From positions 19,558,342 to 19,622,341 of the forward strand of contig JADWOT020000002.1 of NCBI GenBank assembly GCA_036345935.2: DNA of 64,000 bases, in the 5' to 3' direction. Under the pieces are notes generated by a model. The model ran no database searches and was not told where the DNA came from. It was given only the letters and a program-made list of their open reading frames with translations. The stretch comes from Taenia hydatigena. Its lineage: Eukaryota > Platyhelminthes > Cestoda > Cyclophyllidea > Taeniidae. The translations under genes were made by a program, and so were the position numbers. This document shows positions 12,801-25,296 of this stretch, in pieces (position 1 is the first letter of the stretch; each line of letters opens with the position of its first letter).

Positions 12801-15475
12801 AGCGGTGTGCCTACTCACCTTGGTCAAGAACCACTGTGCTTAATGGCACCAAATCACAAGATGAGCTAATAAAGTTTGGAACGATCCTGCACTAAAACAA
12901 CCAGAATGCGTGGGCATACACTTTAGTCTCGTATAAAGACCCTCCACGTAATGCCCAGAACTAAGTAAGCTACCCTTCTACTTATCTTGCTTGCTTTTTT
13001 GCAACTCTTCTTCACTCCTGCCAAAACTTGAGGAATTTTAATGCCAATTTCCTTTGAATTTGGGAACTGTCAGTTCAATAGTAAGCATTTGGGTTTCCTG
13101 ACCCATTGGGTTTTACGTTGTTTGGTAAACTATGCGAGGTGGTTGCAAGTGGGAGTGCCTCCGAAAGCAAATAAATCAACCAACTTCCGCAACTTGTTGC
13201 CTCAATTTTGCCCTTATCCGGTTACATCTGCTTTAATGCATCTCGACAACCGGAAATGCTGTTTTTAGAATGTCCTAACTGTGACACAGAATCAGACCCG
13301 TAAGACGACAAAGACGCTGACGACAATGACAACTAGGACAGGAAATTGCCCAAGTCAACAGAATGGGCTGTTTTCACACCAGAGTTATGGGAAAATTCGA
13401 CCAATTTCGCCTACAACTTTCACCTTCTACTTCTCTCGAATCGGACAAGTTTTTCGACAAGTCAAAACCTTTCGAATGAAAATCGGACAGGAGTTTGTAA
13501 GGTAGCCAATCAGTTGTCTTGATTCAATTTTCATGCCTCTCCTAGAGACGAAAAACACCGAACAGACTGTCCGGATTTTAATCAGTGATGGAGAAACAGA
13601 CCGCCTCCTCCCACTGGACTGAAAAAGAATTTCATTTAGTTCATCGCGTTCCCACCTTGATTTACCGATTTTCCTCAAATTAGCAAAATATTTTGAGATG
13701 GATGGTTGGACAGACTGACGGACGGACGGATGTGGAATAGATGGATGTACAGATGAATGCACGGGCCGTCATTAAATTAACGGGCTTAGCTCAGATTCGC
13801 CGCCAACGTGGCACATGGTGGTGGCTCGTTTGTAGGACCGAGAGTTCACTGTGATCGCCCTGCAGAATGGCACTTCGCACAGTCCAGCCGTTGATTTACC
13901 CACCTCGCCATTTCCCACTTTGTGCAACCACCATCTATGCACACTCTTCTCGCCAAATGTTGTCGGTTTATCAGCAGATCTGCTGCATCTCAGTTGGTTC
14001 CACGATGGGACTCGTCCTTGGGTAAAGGAGACTTATTGACGACAAAGAAGGGAAGCATCCAGCCCGTGGAACCATTGCAATGCTTCCATTGGTCGAGGGT
14101 TCAATACAACCCATCCTAAGAGGGAATATCTTGGTCTGGTACCAAGACTAATGATGCTTGCTAACCATCCAACTTCTTTTGCCTCATGGCTGCAGGCATA
14201 CAAAAGGATGAGAAGGAGAATTTGTGATGATGATGATGACGGCGATGGCTACAGGAGTGCATGATCAATTCAACCACTGACGATAAGGGATGGCAACAAA
14301 GGAGTGGATGGATTAAAAAGGAGGCAAAGGAGGAGCTGAGGATAATGTATCTCGATTTTCTGATCTTGATTTGGCCTCGTTTAGCATGGACCAAGAGGGT
14401 GAGGGTGGGCGTGATAGGACTGAAATGGCAAAGAGGAGACAGTTGGAGCCCAGCATGTACCTCTGTCCAAGCGACAGCAGGATAAACCACAATTAGCCAC
14501 CTCAAATAGTCCTACAATGTGATATCGTATGAGTGAAAGAGATCCAGATTGGATGGTAGTAGTAGTAGCTGTACTCTGTCTGCCAAGTCGGCTACCATTA
14601 AGAGATGTAAGGGAATGAGGGAGGGAGCAAAAGTTGCTGACGAGATGACTACACCGCTCTCCAGACGCCAAATTGGAGTGAATGAGTGAATAAGAGACAC
14701 TAGTGTTCAATCACGAGCTAGTCAAGGAAGGCTGAGCGTAAGGCGTGAGTGTTAGGTGCCAAGTGGATGTCAAGCCAACTACCGAGTGATCAACTTCAAA
14801 TTCGAGAAATAAATGTGGAGGCGATTGACCACTCCACATTACTGGCAACAGCGACCGCACCCACGCACACGGGTTTGGGCACACAACCCAACTCTTAACA
14901 GGCTATAAATTTCGACAACTGTTTCGCATCTTCAATGCCGCCTTCAGTGCAAAATGGAGCATTCTGGTTCCCGGTCTTCGAAGGGGAGCTGTTTAGCTTT
15001 ACATTAAAAGAACAGGAGGAGATGGAAACCTCATGAAGATTTGATCGCTCACCACTATCCCAACCCAGGCCTGCTCCATCCCTGGTCACGTTGTCGGCGG
15101 CAAAGGTCTTCTCAAACGCCACCATCACGAGTTACCCTTTCAAAGGAGCAATTAACATCCAACTCAAACAGGGGTCGCAAATGTCGTACTAATGTAATGA
15201 AGGGTCTGCCACTGCGATGACATTCCATCCGGTATTAAGTGGCAAGTGCGCACCAAATTGACGAAGAGATGAACGGCGGGGCGAAGGATTGTGACACTGT
15301 GCGCTACTAAGATATTTGTTTGGATAATCTTAAGTCTGTCCATCAACGACAATGCAGATAGTGGTGGTTTCAGGCCCCACTGCAGGCCTCGGCACTCATT
15401 TGGCACTTGGAACTTAAGATCTAATAAGTATGGCCACTACAAAAGGAGACATGTCTCCATGTTGGAGGACTGGTA
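12800..15475. other. Non-coding stretch with simple repeats
   Basis: Contains several short low-complexity tracts: a GAC/ACG-rich run at about 13296-13340, GGAC/GATG tetranucleotides at about 13695-13760, GATGAT at about 14227-14252, and GTAGTA at about 14553-14570. Open frames overlap on both strands at 14161-14710 but their translations are low-complexity (a His run from the GATGAT tract) and no splice-bounded exon was found. Confidence 0.45.
13695..13760. repeat. Degenerate tetranucleotide repeat
   Basis: A run of GATG, GGAC and GACG units with point changes on the plus strand. On the minus strand it forces a Ser/His/Pro/Val-rich start onto an otherwise unremarkable open frame, which is therefore not evidence of a gene. 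Confidence 0.75.
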
Positions 15476-15479
15476 GCTG

Positions 15480-16290
15480 GATAGAACCGTTCACAAAGAT
15501 CTGCGCATTCGAACGATTGGCGGACGTCAGACACCAGAACAGCATTCCAGCTTTGGACAGTACAGAAGAGTTGACTGTTGCGCTGAGCTAAATGAGCCAC
15601 TTTAACGAAGGATGGTCGGAGTCTTCCGTGTTGCATTACCGCAGGTAGCGGAAGCAGAGCACGTTGATCTTCGCCAACCGCAAGGCTCGATGACAACGTG
15701 TGAGAAACTATCCTGATTAAATAAAAGTACGCTGACACCATGGCCTTCTCTCCACAATTGTTTTGCAGTCACCACTTGGACGCTTACAAATGGAGGGGTT
15801 GGAGACCGTTTGGATGGAGGATGTGCCAATGTAGTTGAACTGCAGAACTCGTGACTCCCAACGTCCCTCTTCCCTGCCCTCTCCAACACCCAACTTCTAA
15901 CAGAGCAAGCAGATTCGCCATTGGCGCCACGCCTTTCGAGTGAGGAAGGAAAATCGTGACTGAAAATGGATTCATGGAATCCGAAAGCCAATTCACTAAT
16001 GACATTCGGAAAGAAACAACTTCAAAGACTCGCCCTTGTCTGTCCATGGCACAGCATTAATGTTCGGTAGGGAGAATGGCCAAAAGCACACTGACTTCGA
16101 CTGGTGTGGGCGAACAGATTGTTTTCACCTCAAGCACGCCTCCGCTCCCACCTCACGACTCGCCAATCATGCTCATCTTTTTCGTCTCCAGTTGATAGGT
16201 CATGCTTACCCGCATGTGTAGACGCTCCCAACAGCGCGCTAATGCTACCCACCATTGAGGACACTGCGGTAACAACTGGGGTAAAGACGA
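15480..16290. repeat. Dispersed repeat C, copy 1
   Basis: Aligns in direct orientation with 28262-28912. Shared runs include 'gctgagctaaatgagcca', 'ggtcttctctccacaa' (as 'gccttctctccacaa' here), 'aactgcagaact', and near the right end 'cactgcggtaacaac'. The right end also matches the reverse complement of 44825-44900. Similarity is roughly 65-70 percent. The minus-strand frames over it (for example 15602-15991) are open but do not stay in register with those of copy 2, so I see no evidence of conserved coding. Confidence 0.7.
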
Positions 16291-16299
16291 CTCTAGTAA

Positions 16300-19200
16300 T
16301 GGTTTCAGAGGGAAGATATTTGAAATGTGCTTTAGACCTGCATTCCAGTCTCCTTCCACGATTCTCATTTCAGCACGTGCTATTTAATGAACAACTACTC
16401 GGAGTAGATCTTGATCCATAAACGAAAAATGACAAGAACACTAAAGTGGAATCAAGGGCTGCCGAAGATAGGGGAAAATCGTACCAATGGTCGCAAAGAG
16501 AAGGAAGGAAGGAAGGAGGGAGGAGGGTGAAAGTGAGGCAGTGAGGAAGGGTCAGAGTAAAGTAAGGTGTGGCTGCTTCCACAAAGGAGGCGTCTAGGTG
16601 CACTTGCGGCAGTTAAAACAACCGTAGCAGCAACGACCGGAGCCACTGGGGCAATAATTTGAATTGTGAAAGTGTGTTCGTGGGGCCAACTTCGTCAGCT
16701 TGTTCGGTTGAGGTAACATTTACGAGGCATGCACAGCGACACAAGTACCAAGTGGACAGTGTGCATATTGGAGCAGTTTGTCTGTTTGTTTGTACTCAAC
16801 AAACCAGCCAAGTAAGCAACCGACCAAGCGACCAAATATGTAGTCGGTCTGAAAATCCAGCCAACCATCTACCCTGGGCAATTAGCAGACCCCAAGAGGT
16901 GGCCTAAATGCCCGGCCACGCTTCCTCATTTGTGGCCATCTCCGAGTCCTCTGATGCTCCAATTGTCTCGCATTTTTTGAGCATCGTTTGATTTCCACTC
17001 ATTCTGGTGTAGGAATGGATTTTGACTTACGCTAGTGAATCCTCACAAAACTCTTTTGTCCGTCATTTATTATCGTGCAGAAAGGAGGAGAAATGCAAAC
17101 AAGAAACTAGGTTCCTAATGAGATTCATCCAGAAAAAAACGAAAAGTCCTTTTTGGAATGATGGAGTGAATTGCCTCCTCTCCCACCCTTCCAGCCTCTC
17201 GCTTTTGTGGTTATTCGCTCGTAAACGTGACAAACTAACGAAATTAGACCTGGATACAAGATTTATTTTGTGACCAAGATTTTTGTCACGTAGATGGAGG
17301 AAATGTTGACGTTACATCGTACAATTTATCGCTAAAACGGTCGAATTCCGGAGTGAATGCGTTTAATGAGAATAACAACAGCTGTTCGACGAGTCTAATG
17401 ACATGCAAAAGGGCTGTTTGAAGTGGACTCCCGAGGCAATAGATGCGGTCATTCGGACTCACTCATGCGACTCTTAGCTAGCGCAAGTGGAACTGCACAT
17501 TTAACCACTAGAAGCACTATCATGGTGGCTCGAACATCTGGCCGTGTTCCTTCGCACGGCAATCAATCCTGTGCCGACCTCGCAATCCCCGTCCGTAGCG
17601 GTGGGTAATTGGGGGCGAACTTTCGCAGCAAGGGACTATCCGGAGGCTTAATCACTAACGTCTACACTTGACAAATCTCCAACCTCAAACTGATCACTAA
17701 AGGGGCAAAGTTAGATTGCAACGGATCCAAATCAGCCTTGAAGTGGGGCATACGTCATGATTAGGAATTGATACATCAACTGACAATTAATTGGATTCTT
17801 TCCTGACATACCTTACCTTGCAAGGGCCTCTACTACAACCAACATGATGCCTAAATGAGGTAATGCTTCATCCAGCAAGACGATACTCACATTCAAATGC
17901 AGAGTTCAATCAAGGAGACCTTTTAATCCTGTCTTGGTGTCATGGCCTTCCAGTCATTTCGATTGCCACACGGATCCTTCCAAGACTCTCTGATAGCCCA
18001 CAATTCACAGATGAAGGGATGGTCTTCACCATAACCGTTGCTCGTCCCAATGAAGAACCACCTCGTGAGACTTCTGCAGATCATCAAATATGCTACTTCT
18101 TATTCCACCTTAGTAAAGTGACAGCACACAATTTCAGAGTGTGGTGTAAGAGAATAGAGCATTGAAATTCTCTTACACCTCAATTAGCCCACTTGACAAA
18201 TAAGATATTGATCGACAAGGAAAAGAAGGTGAGAATTTTGTTGGCTCTCAGGCCAGTAGCATGGAGCTGTCGCACTAGTTCCGTATCCTCCCTTCCCTCT
18301 CTTCCCAGCTCTTCGTCAAAATTTTCAGGAATGACTGACACATTGCAATGACAACGGCGGTGAATGAAACCACTGTAACTGAGGCAACAGTGCGCTCGCT
18401 ATGGAATGTGTCGGTATCATTCTGCGTTCTGTCTCGTCGACGGCCCCAATTCGACGTTCTGTTCGACGTAGAAGATCAACCACGGTGGTTGTTGAGGAGA
18501 TGATGAAAAGCAATTAAAGGAATCTTCACGACACGACGACTGTGTAGGTATTTTTAATGCTCTACTACTCCGCTCGATTCTTTATGCATGACGAAAATGA
18601 ACCCACTAACAGACAGCCTTCTTGGATTGCGCTTTTGAACCACAAAAATGCAACTTCCTCTCGCAGAGGTGAGGATCGTTCAAGGAAAGGAAAAAGCCCT
18701 CCAGGCATGGAAAGGTTTAAGACTGGTTGCATTTCTCCTTTTTTTCTTAAAGCGTGTGTCTATTCATGCGCAGACCGGACAACAGGCACGTGTTCTCGCA
18801 TACTCGATGAAACTCCATCTCCTCACCCTCCGATACTCCGACGGCTTGACACCAAAATGACAGCACAGAGGGAGAGACAGGGAGAGGGACCACAGGACAC
18901 ACACCATACACAAGATAGAGAGGTGAGTCCTCCCAACTCACCCTTTCATTTGCAGTGTTTGTGTCCAAATTGGGACCCTGTTTTGTAGTTACTGTGGCCT
19001 TAGAGGGGATCGCAAGCATTGACTGGATGCCTGCGATCGCGGTAGAAGACTAGAAACTGCAATGAGAAGAAGTTGGAAACATGAGTGGGGTAACAGAACT
19101 ACAGGACCCGTTAAACAACTTGTGCACACAAGTAGAGCTTCTATTAGTGTAGAAACTGAAATCATCAAAAGGTTACAAAGGAGAGACAGCGACTCAATAT

Positions 19201-21450
19201 GCCACCTAGAAGTGAAACATTGCCCAGGCTTCAGTTCTCTGCATTCCGAATGAATCGCCTTCCCCATTCCTCACCCTCACTAAATGCCGTTGGGCTGACA
19301 GGGGGAGAACCATGCGGAAATTCGCTAATTTTGAATGCTAAGTGAGAATGAACGATTGAGCGCTGACTTTGATGAAAGAATGAATAAGTTTGACACTTGT
19401 GGAATCGGTGAACCAAATTCGATGAAGGTCATTCATCTTTACGCCGAGTGGAGAAACATGTAGTAATAAAAACCGTATCAGCGAAGAGTTGAGAGAAGAA
19501 GTGACGTAATGTAGGCTCAAAATTGTCCTAAAGGCGGTAGTTGATGCCTTCTGTGACCTCATTTATGCTCTATATGTGAGGATTTTTCCCCTTCGTATGC
19601 AGATCTCATCCATCTGACAGTGGATGGTCAATGTTGAAACAAAAGGAGCTATGTTGGCGGCAGAGCTGAAAGGATTCGCGCGTGTAGCCTGGAAATTATT
19701 GCCTCCAGGACAGGTTCTCGTTCCGCGTATCGCAATTGTGAGGGGTAAGGAGAACGTCGCGCCATGATATACAATTACTGGATTTGCAGTGGATCCTCAC
19801 CACTCCATTGAGAACTTCCTTTTCCAGATTTACAGCATGCGGTGCATTTTACACTTTTTCCACTCAATGGTAAACAGCAGCTCTATGGCGATGAGTGTGT
19901 GCGTGGAGGTGGATGCTTGAAAGGTTATCTCGGCAATGCAGAATCGACCACTACTCTGGACTCTTTCCTCTGCTGTGGATGCAGCCAAAGTCTGTGATTC
20001 TGTCGCCATGTAGGAGCTACGGTAAGCATTCAGCCTTTGCCATTAGCAGCACATATATTTGCTGTCCTGAGGATAAGCAAATGGGTTCGATATCAGTTCC
20101 GCAACGTGTGTTCCTTATTGCTCTCTTAGAATTGGCTAATTTTTGAGATCTACAAGCATTTCAGTTAAAGGCAGAGCAGTGAATTAGACGCAGGAGCTGT
20201 TTTCGGTGAACAAATGCACTTGCTTTTGTAAAACAGGTTCATTATTTGGTATGGCAGTAAGAATTTTGATGATTGTGTAACAACAAATCGTTTAGACCGT
20301 CATGGAATTGTTAAAATTATTAAAATTGTTAAGTCGATGATTTGCAAGCTAATCGTCTCTTGTAGCGTACTACATGATTCGGCCATTTGAATACTTGTTT
20401 AAATGGGTGTCTCTTGTGTTGAACAAAAGCGAGCCGACAGAACACATAGGGTCGTGATGTCCACTTCAGACCTCTGTGCCTTCCCTTTTGTGGTGCTCTA
20501 TCACAGTGATTGCCATACCTTGACTTGTTCATTCCTTCCGTGTGTCTTCGTAGAAGTTTCGTAGACTTATCATTGGCACCTGATGTTTCTTAATCTTCCA
20601 CAATCTCGTCATTATTTTAAAAAAATGAGGTGGAAAGGCGATTTTTGATATGGACATTAATTACCATCTATAGTAAGTTAGTGCAGTGGACCGATACTTC
20701 TCTCTGAAACTGCTACAAGACTCATCGAAAGCACGTCGTGTCCATTTGGAGAAGGGAAGCAGACCTCTTTCAGTCGTCACGAGTGCTCGTTGTGGTGGTA
20801 GTAAACAAACTGGTGTGAGTGATTTGGAGTGCTCTTGCTGCCCATTTGGCCACACCTACTACGAGAAATAAGATCGCGAACCCGATCTCCCATCCTCACA
20901 CAGGGAGAAAGTAAAGAACGTCTGTCGGACCAGTCTATATCTTGAGTTCAACAAGGAGTTTAGGCAACGAGATTTGCTCACGAATGCCGATTTTTGATTG
21001 GTCTGAAATTATTATTCTTGGTTTGGAGTTTGAGGCTACTCTCTAATGCCTAATTGTGAGTTATTTTTTATGCACCTCTTTGCTACTTGCATTCAACATC
21101 TCCATACTCGATTTCACTCGACTTCTTAATCCCCTTACAGATGCGAGTTTCGATGTGGCAAGGGTAGTGGTCGGCACCCCATTGTTGAACTAGCACGACC
21201 GTCAGCTTGTGATCGCCGACAATTCATCAGACGTTCCCTTTTGCCAGAGTATCGCGCCACTCTCACGTAGACGTCGCTCCTATGGAGGCGCGAAACGTGC
21301 GCGGCATTGATCTCGTCCCTCTCGTTGTGCGCCTGTTTCTCAAATTCCTGGTTGCAGTGTTCGATCTTGCCCACTGACTCGTTGCATCTGTGTACCCCCT
21401 TCGCTTTAGGCGGCGCAGTGCATGGCATCTTTGATGAGTGACCTGTGAAG
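16300..21450. other. Gene-poor stretch, nothing recognised
   Basis: No supported gene. The longest frame, plus 18557-18988 (143 codons), ends in Pro/Ser/Gln-rich translation without motifs and is overlapped by open frames on both strands, which is more typical of chance openness. The minus-strand frame at 21135-21458 has a hydrophilic translation but no identified family or splice partner. Confidence 0.45.
16495..16550. repeat. GAAG/GGAG purine tract
   Basis: Near-pure purine run on the plus strand made of GAAG and GGAG units. It explains the Pro/Ser/Leu-rich minus-strand frames across it. Confidence 0.75.
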
Positions 21451-21454
21451 GCTG

Positions 21455-21540
21455 CCATTGGAATTCATATATGACCTATGTACGGGAGACGGAAAAGGTG
21501 ACTAGTATTGGCGCGTCATTGGAATGGGCAATAACATCCG
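21455..21540 (+). repeat. Repeat C fragment, copy 4
   Basis: The run 'ttggaattcatatatgac' followed by 'ctatgtacgggagacgg' matches the reverse complement of 28740-28840 and the plus strand of 44900-44960 ('gcatgcatgacttatgcac', 'gggggacggaaaagatgac'). Only about 80 bases are recognisable. Confidence 0.55.
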
Positions 21541-22088
21541 ATTCTAGCTTAGTCAAATCAACGAATCCCCACCTCAACCATTTCAGTGGACGATTCCGTG
21601 CTTCTCCACATTCACTTCAGCACCCACTCATCCACCTACACGCACGCACTCACGGTCTGGTGGATGGTGAGTCGGTGGGCAGGCTCCATGTACTTGTTCA
21701 AGTGTATATGCAATGCTATTAACAAATGTGGTAAGAATTTGTTTATAATTTACCATCATATTAATACATCACCTTATACTTTTAAGTGTTATTCATTCAT
21801 TATTGTAATCAGCGGGTCAGATCCTCATTTATGCACATATGCAGGTAAACTCTTCGAGCAAATGTGAACGCATTCAAGTACGTCTGCCTGTGCTGCTAAC
21901 AAACGAAAGTGATGCTGACAAAATAACATTGGCAAATGATATGCTAAGTGGGTGTGCACAAAGGATGAAAATTAGGACAATGCTTGAAATGGATGGATGG
22001 ACAGAGTGTATGTTCCGTCCTCGCTTTTGTTCATTCGTCGCAGTCTCCGTGACTCTGGTCCTTACGAACTGAAGTGCTGAAATTATCA

Positions 22089-22390
22089 ATGATTGGCCGT
22101 GGTAGTAAGGGCGGAAAGGGTCAGGACAGTGGAGGCTCCAAGTACCACAGGAAGGTGCTGCAAGACAACATTCAGGGCGTCATGAAGTCCGCTATACGAC
22201 ATCTGGCGGTAACGACAGCATCTGTGGACTTAATTACCGGAACAAATGTGGCGTGCCCAAGACCCTCCTTCTGGACAAGATCATCCACAATGCCGTGACA
22301 CGTTGGCTATTGAGCCACCAACGTGACCTGACGGCAAAACCATTACTCGAATGGTCGTCGCATGACAGGTGCGACCAGAGTCAAAGACTC
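22089..22390 (+). pseudogene. Histone H4 pseudogene
   Basis: Starting at an ATG, the first frame reads [10 protein letters not shown], then [14 protein letters not shown], closely matching the H4 N-terminal tail and first helix (SGRGKGGKG, RHRKVLRDNIQGI). After the word IRHLA (about 22207) a frameshift is needed; the second frame gives [17 protein letters not shown], matching the H4 core segment GVLKTFLENVIRDAVT. A second shift near 22335 restores K-T-I-T-R-M-V-V-A before a stop. H4 is normally 103 residues, almost invariant and intronless in animals, so this many changes plus two frameshifts mark a dead copy. The acetylatable tail lysines are partly lost. No second histone gene lies nearby, so it is not part of a histone cluster; a retro-copy or an old cluster fragment are both possible. 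Confidence 0.9.
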
Positions 22391-22399
22391 GGACAATCT

Positions 22400-23640
22400 T
22401 TTGTCTACTGCATTTGACTACGATTAGTCCATTACCGCGCATTCACATCAAACAGGTGACTTGAAGCAAGTCCGCTCTGCTCCACCTTGTCTGAATGCAG
22501 ACCTTATCCAAAAAAAGCATGCTTTCATTTACAACCGAAGTTGGCTTTAATTTCATTGAATTGTGCAGGCTTGTTTTAACGTTTGGGCGCGAATGATCTG
22601 ATTCAATGAGTCCATCCGACGTTGACTGACACGCACACGCGTCTGAGGTGTGATCACTCGCCCTCCTCGTCATAACGTGTTTTTGGCGTGATTGTAACTC
22701 CCTACCAGACTCTGTGGCTTTTAGATCTCCCATTCTTCGCCCAATGCTGTGCGAATTCGAAAGACGTTCTCTCCTCAAAGCAATTAACAATGAGCAGCGC
22801 AATTTGAGTTAGGAGGTGAAAGACCTACACACATTTCGAGTGACATCCACTTCTCCAACCTTACGCATTATGCACAAATTGATGAGGAAGTGGTCGTTCG
22901 AAGGCAACCGATGAGACTGTTGTCACCACCGAAACTGCACATTCCGAAGTTCATCCGGTACGTTTTAGCAGTTCCAATGCCTGCTACAGCCAACCACATC
23001 TCGAGCTGCAGTGACTGTGCCTCTTCCAACCCAATTTTATGCAATGCACATCCGCGTTCCACCTTATTTAAATAAATTCGCACAGTTCTTCTGTCCTCCT
23101 GTTTCAATCCATTTGTTAAACGCAATGTTACTTTTGATTTTAAATATCCTAGACTCATCTTGCTGTCAGGATCTGATCCTTCTGCTCTGATAATTGCATT
23201 CCCTTCCCAAAATCCGCTGGGCGCAAGCGCTTACAACGAGAGAACAACTCTCATGCCTTGAAATGAATCCGACTTTCGTGGATAACTATTCTGCAATGCA
23301 GCTTTGCATCGTGTCTAAAGGCGAAGACGACAGGTTTTCAATAATTGAGGCGACATGTAACCTGCTCCCAATTGCATCGTTATGCCACACTTGATGTTTA
23401 ACAACACTACAGAAGAAGATTAGACACGAGTAGGTTCTCAATTCTTTGATGTGGTAGGTGATCGACAGTAAGTCAATTCTTTAAAAGTCCACAACTCAAC
23501 GTAGTAATGTTCTGTGTGCCTTTGAAACACTCGAACTAGTCTGTTAACGGATGCTCCACAGAATCCTTAGTCCCGACTACTTGCAACCAACATAACTGAG
23601 TGTCAGAATCCAAAAGGAGTGCACTTTATCAGTCCTGAGT
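22400..23640. other. Non-coding, nothing firm
   Basis: Two minus-strand open frames (22443-22802 and 22868-23158) have acceptable amino-acid composition but no motif, no start context and no paired splice sites that I could defend. No repeat was recognised. Confidence 0.4.
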
Positions 23641-24130
23641 TTAGTGCTACTGGTTCATCACATGTAAATGTGGGCCACGGGGCTTAGAGCAAACCAACTC
23701 GTTCAAGCTATTTAAGAATGAGTTGATGTTTCTTCGTAGTGCTTCATAGCGGAGAAGATTTACCTCACAAGGCGGCAACGGCGGCGACCATGAGAACGTT
23801 ACGATGCCACGCTGATGGGTCGCGATGGCAAAGGAAATGTAGTTGGTAAAAAGCAAACAAGTCTCAAGAATTGGGATGCTAAAACACAACAAAAAATTCT
23901 TTACTATGAAACAAAACTAGAAAGCAGTTGAGCAATTTTATTGTGTGTAACAAGTGCGGTGTGGCGATCAAAGACTTCTTCGAAAGCAAAAAATAGCAAG
24001 CGGAAAGAAGAGATTGTTGGCATGTTCCGAAGGCCAGCTCGCCTGGCTGGAGCAATATGGTCACCTACGTCACTGTGGCCGAAACCGGCAATCAAACAAA
24101 CAAAGCATTAAATGTGAGGTGTTGTAGACA
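23640..24130 (-). repeat. Repeat B copy 1, 3' part
   Basis: Matches 37490-37790 in the same orientation (for example 'gctgatgggtcgcga' and 'agtctcaagaat' in both). In copy 2 this segment lies only about 130 bases from the cysteine-rich exon, while here the next matching segment begins near 26085, so about 2 kb separates the two halves. It contains the likely terminal exon of the cysteine-rich gene (23878-23647). Confidence 0.7.
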
Positions 24131-24707
24131 AATCTGAATGTAGTGAGAAAAAGGGTGAGTCTAGAGAATGTGGAAACAGTAGAAGGGATTAAATATGCGT
24201 GTGTAAAAGGTGAAAATCCGTTTGTTATAAAATACTATGCAAACGGAATGGGTGACTATTGTCTGGGTAACGAGATCAGCTGCAGAAAAATGTGATTGAC
24301 AAGTAACATCATAAGGAGAGGGGGAAACAGTGAAGTGTTTCTTATTTCACTCATGGGTGGTTTGATATGCTTGAATGGAGGAAAGATGGAGAAGGAATGA
24401 AGCGGGAACTTAAGTCATATAATCATACATTGTTGAGATACCATCCTTTTTCCACTATCTGATTAGACTGTAGTTGCTAACCTTGCATGATTCCGAAATG
24501 CGCTACTTTCTGCCAGCCACTAGGCTGCTACGAAACGCTCAACATTGTTGTATCGCAAAAAGATGGATTTTTGCAGACTAGTTCAGCTACATTGTAAAAA
24601 GCAATGGCATGGATTCCAAGCAGAAACAAGTGATCGATAACGAAAAATAACACTATTTTGGACAAAGACGCATTCATAACTTGCTGGAAGATGACGCGAC
24701 CCGATTA

Positions 24708-24811
24708 TCATGAAACACTCTCACTCCCATCGTTTTCATCGGGCACTCCACTCTCGCCCATATTCTCGGCTACTTTCTCAGCCTCGTGAATGCCTGGTAC
24801 ATCGGAGGGAT
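24708..24811 (-). CDS. Candidate terminal exon, acidic C-terminus
   Basis: Follows an 'aaagacag' acceptor and reads, with the first base supplied by the preceding exon, DPSDVPGIHEAEKVAENM and then an acidic/serine tail ending in TGA. The composition is typical of a real disordered C-terminus and unlike the surrounding noise. It may be the last exon of the gene whose main frame is at 25297-25764, because strand and order fit, but I could not find a clean donor in matching phase. No family is recognised. Confidence 0.35.
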
Positions 24812-24989
24812 CTGTCTTTAGTCTCGGCGCAGCCCGTCAATCGTCCTAGCGATGGTAGAGGTGGGGTATGAGGTGAATGTGAGGAGAAGAAACAGATGGG
24901 TTAGCGTCGGTCACGATCTCACGCTTTGCAATACAGAGTTCATATTGATCATGTGAGGAACGCATTTTGTAGACCCTACGGGGTATTTC

Positions 24990-25290
24990 GTAGGTGTCTC
25001 AATGCGTTTTGCTTTCGTTCAAGCTTAATGCTTGCTTTTGAACGTGATCGGATAAACAGACTCAATTTATCCTCCTTTTGCTTAGCTAATCATGCAATTG
25101 GACCACAATATAATGCCATGTGAAACAAGACAATCCGCTTGGAAAATGTCTTGATGACTTTTGCTCGTTATGCCGAAGTAAAATCACACGTCAAGTCACA
25201 TTCTAAATCTCCAATGAGGAAGCAAAAGTAGCTTTCGTTGTCCTGCCTTCCAAGCATGACGTACACAAGTCACACCTACGCAGGCACAAG
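24990..25290. repeat. Dispersed repeat F, copy 1
   Basis: Matches 55690-55970 in the same orientation: 'gcttttgaacgtgatcgga' here versus 'ctcttgaacgtgagcgga' there, followed in both by similar runs ending near 'ccaagcat...gtacacaagtc' and 'ccaagcat...gtgttcaagtc'. About 60-70 percent similar by eye. Lies inside the block that is missing from repeat B copy 2. Confidence 0.55.
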
Positions 25291-25296
25291 CGCTGG

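Noticed and set aside
14161..14710. Overlapping 109- and 114-codon minus-strand frames
   Set aside because: Low-complexity translations from GATGAT and GTAGTA tracts, with open frames on the opposite strand as well.
18557..18988. 143-codon plus-strand frame
   Set aside because: No motif, no splice sites, and both strands open over the same stretch.
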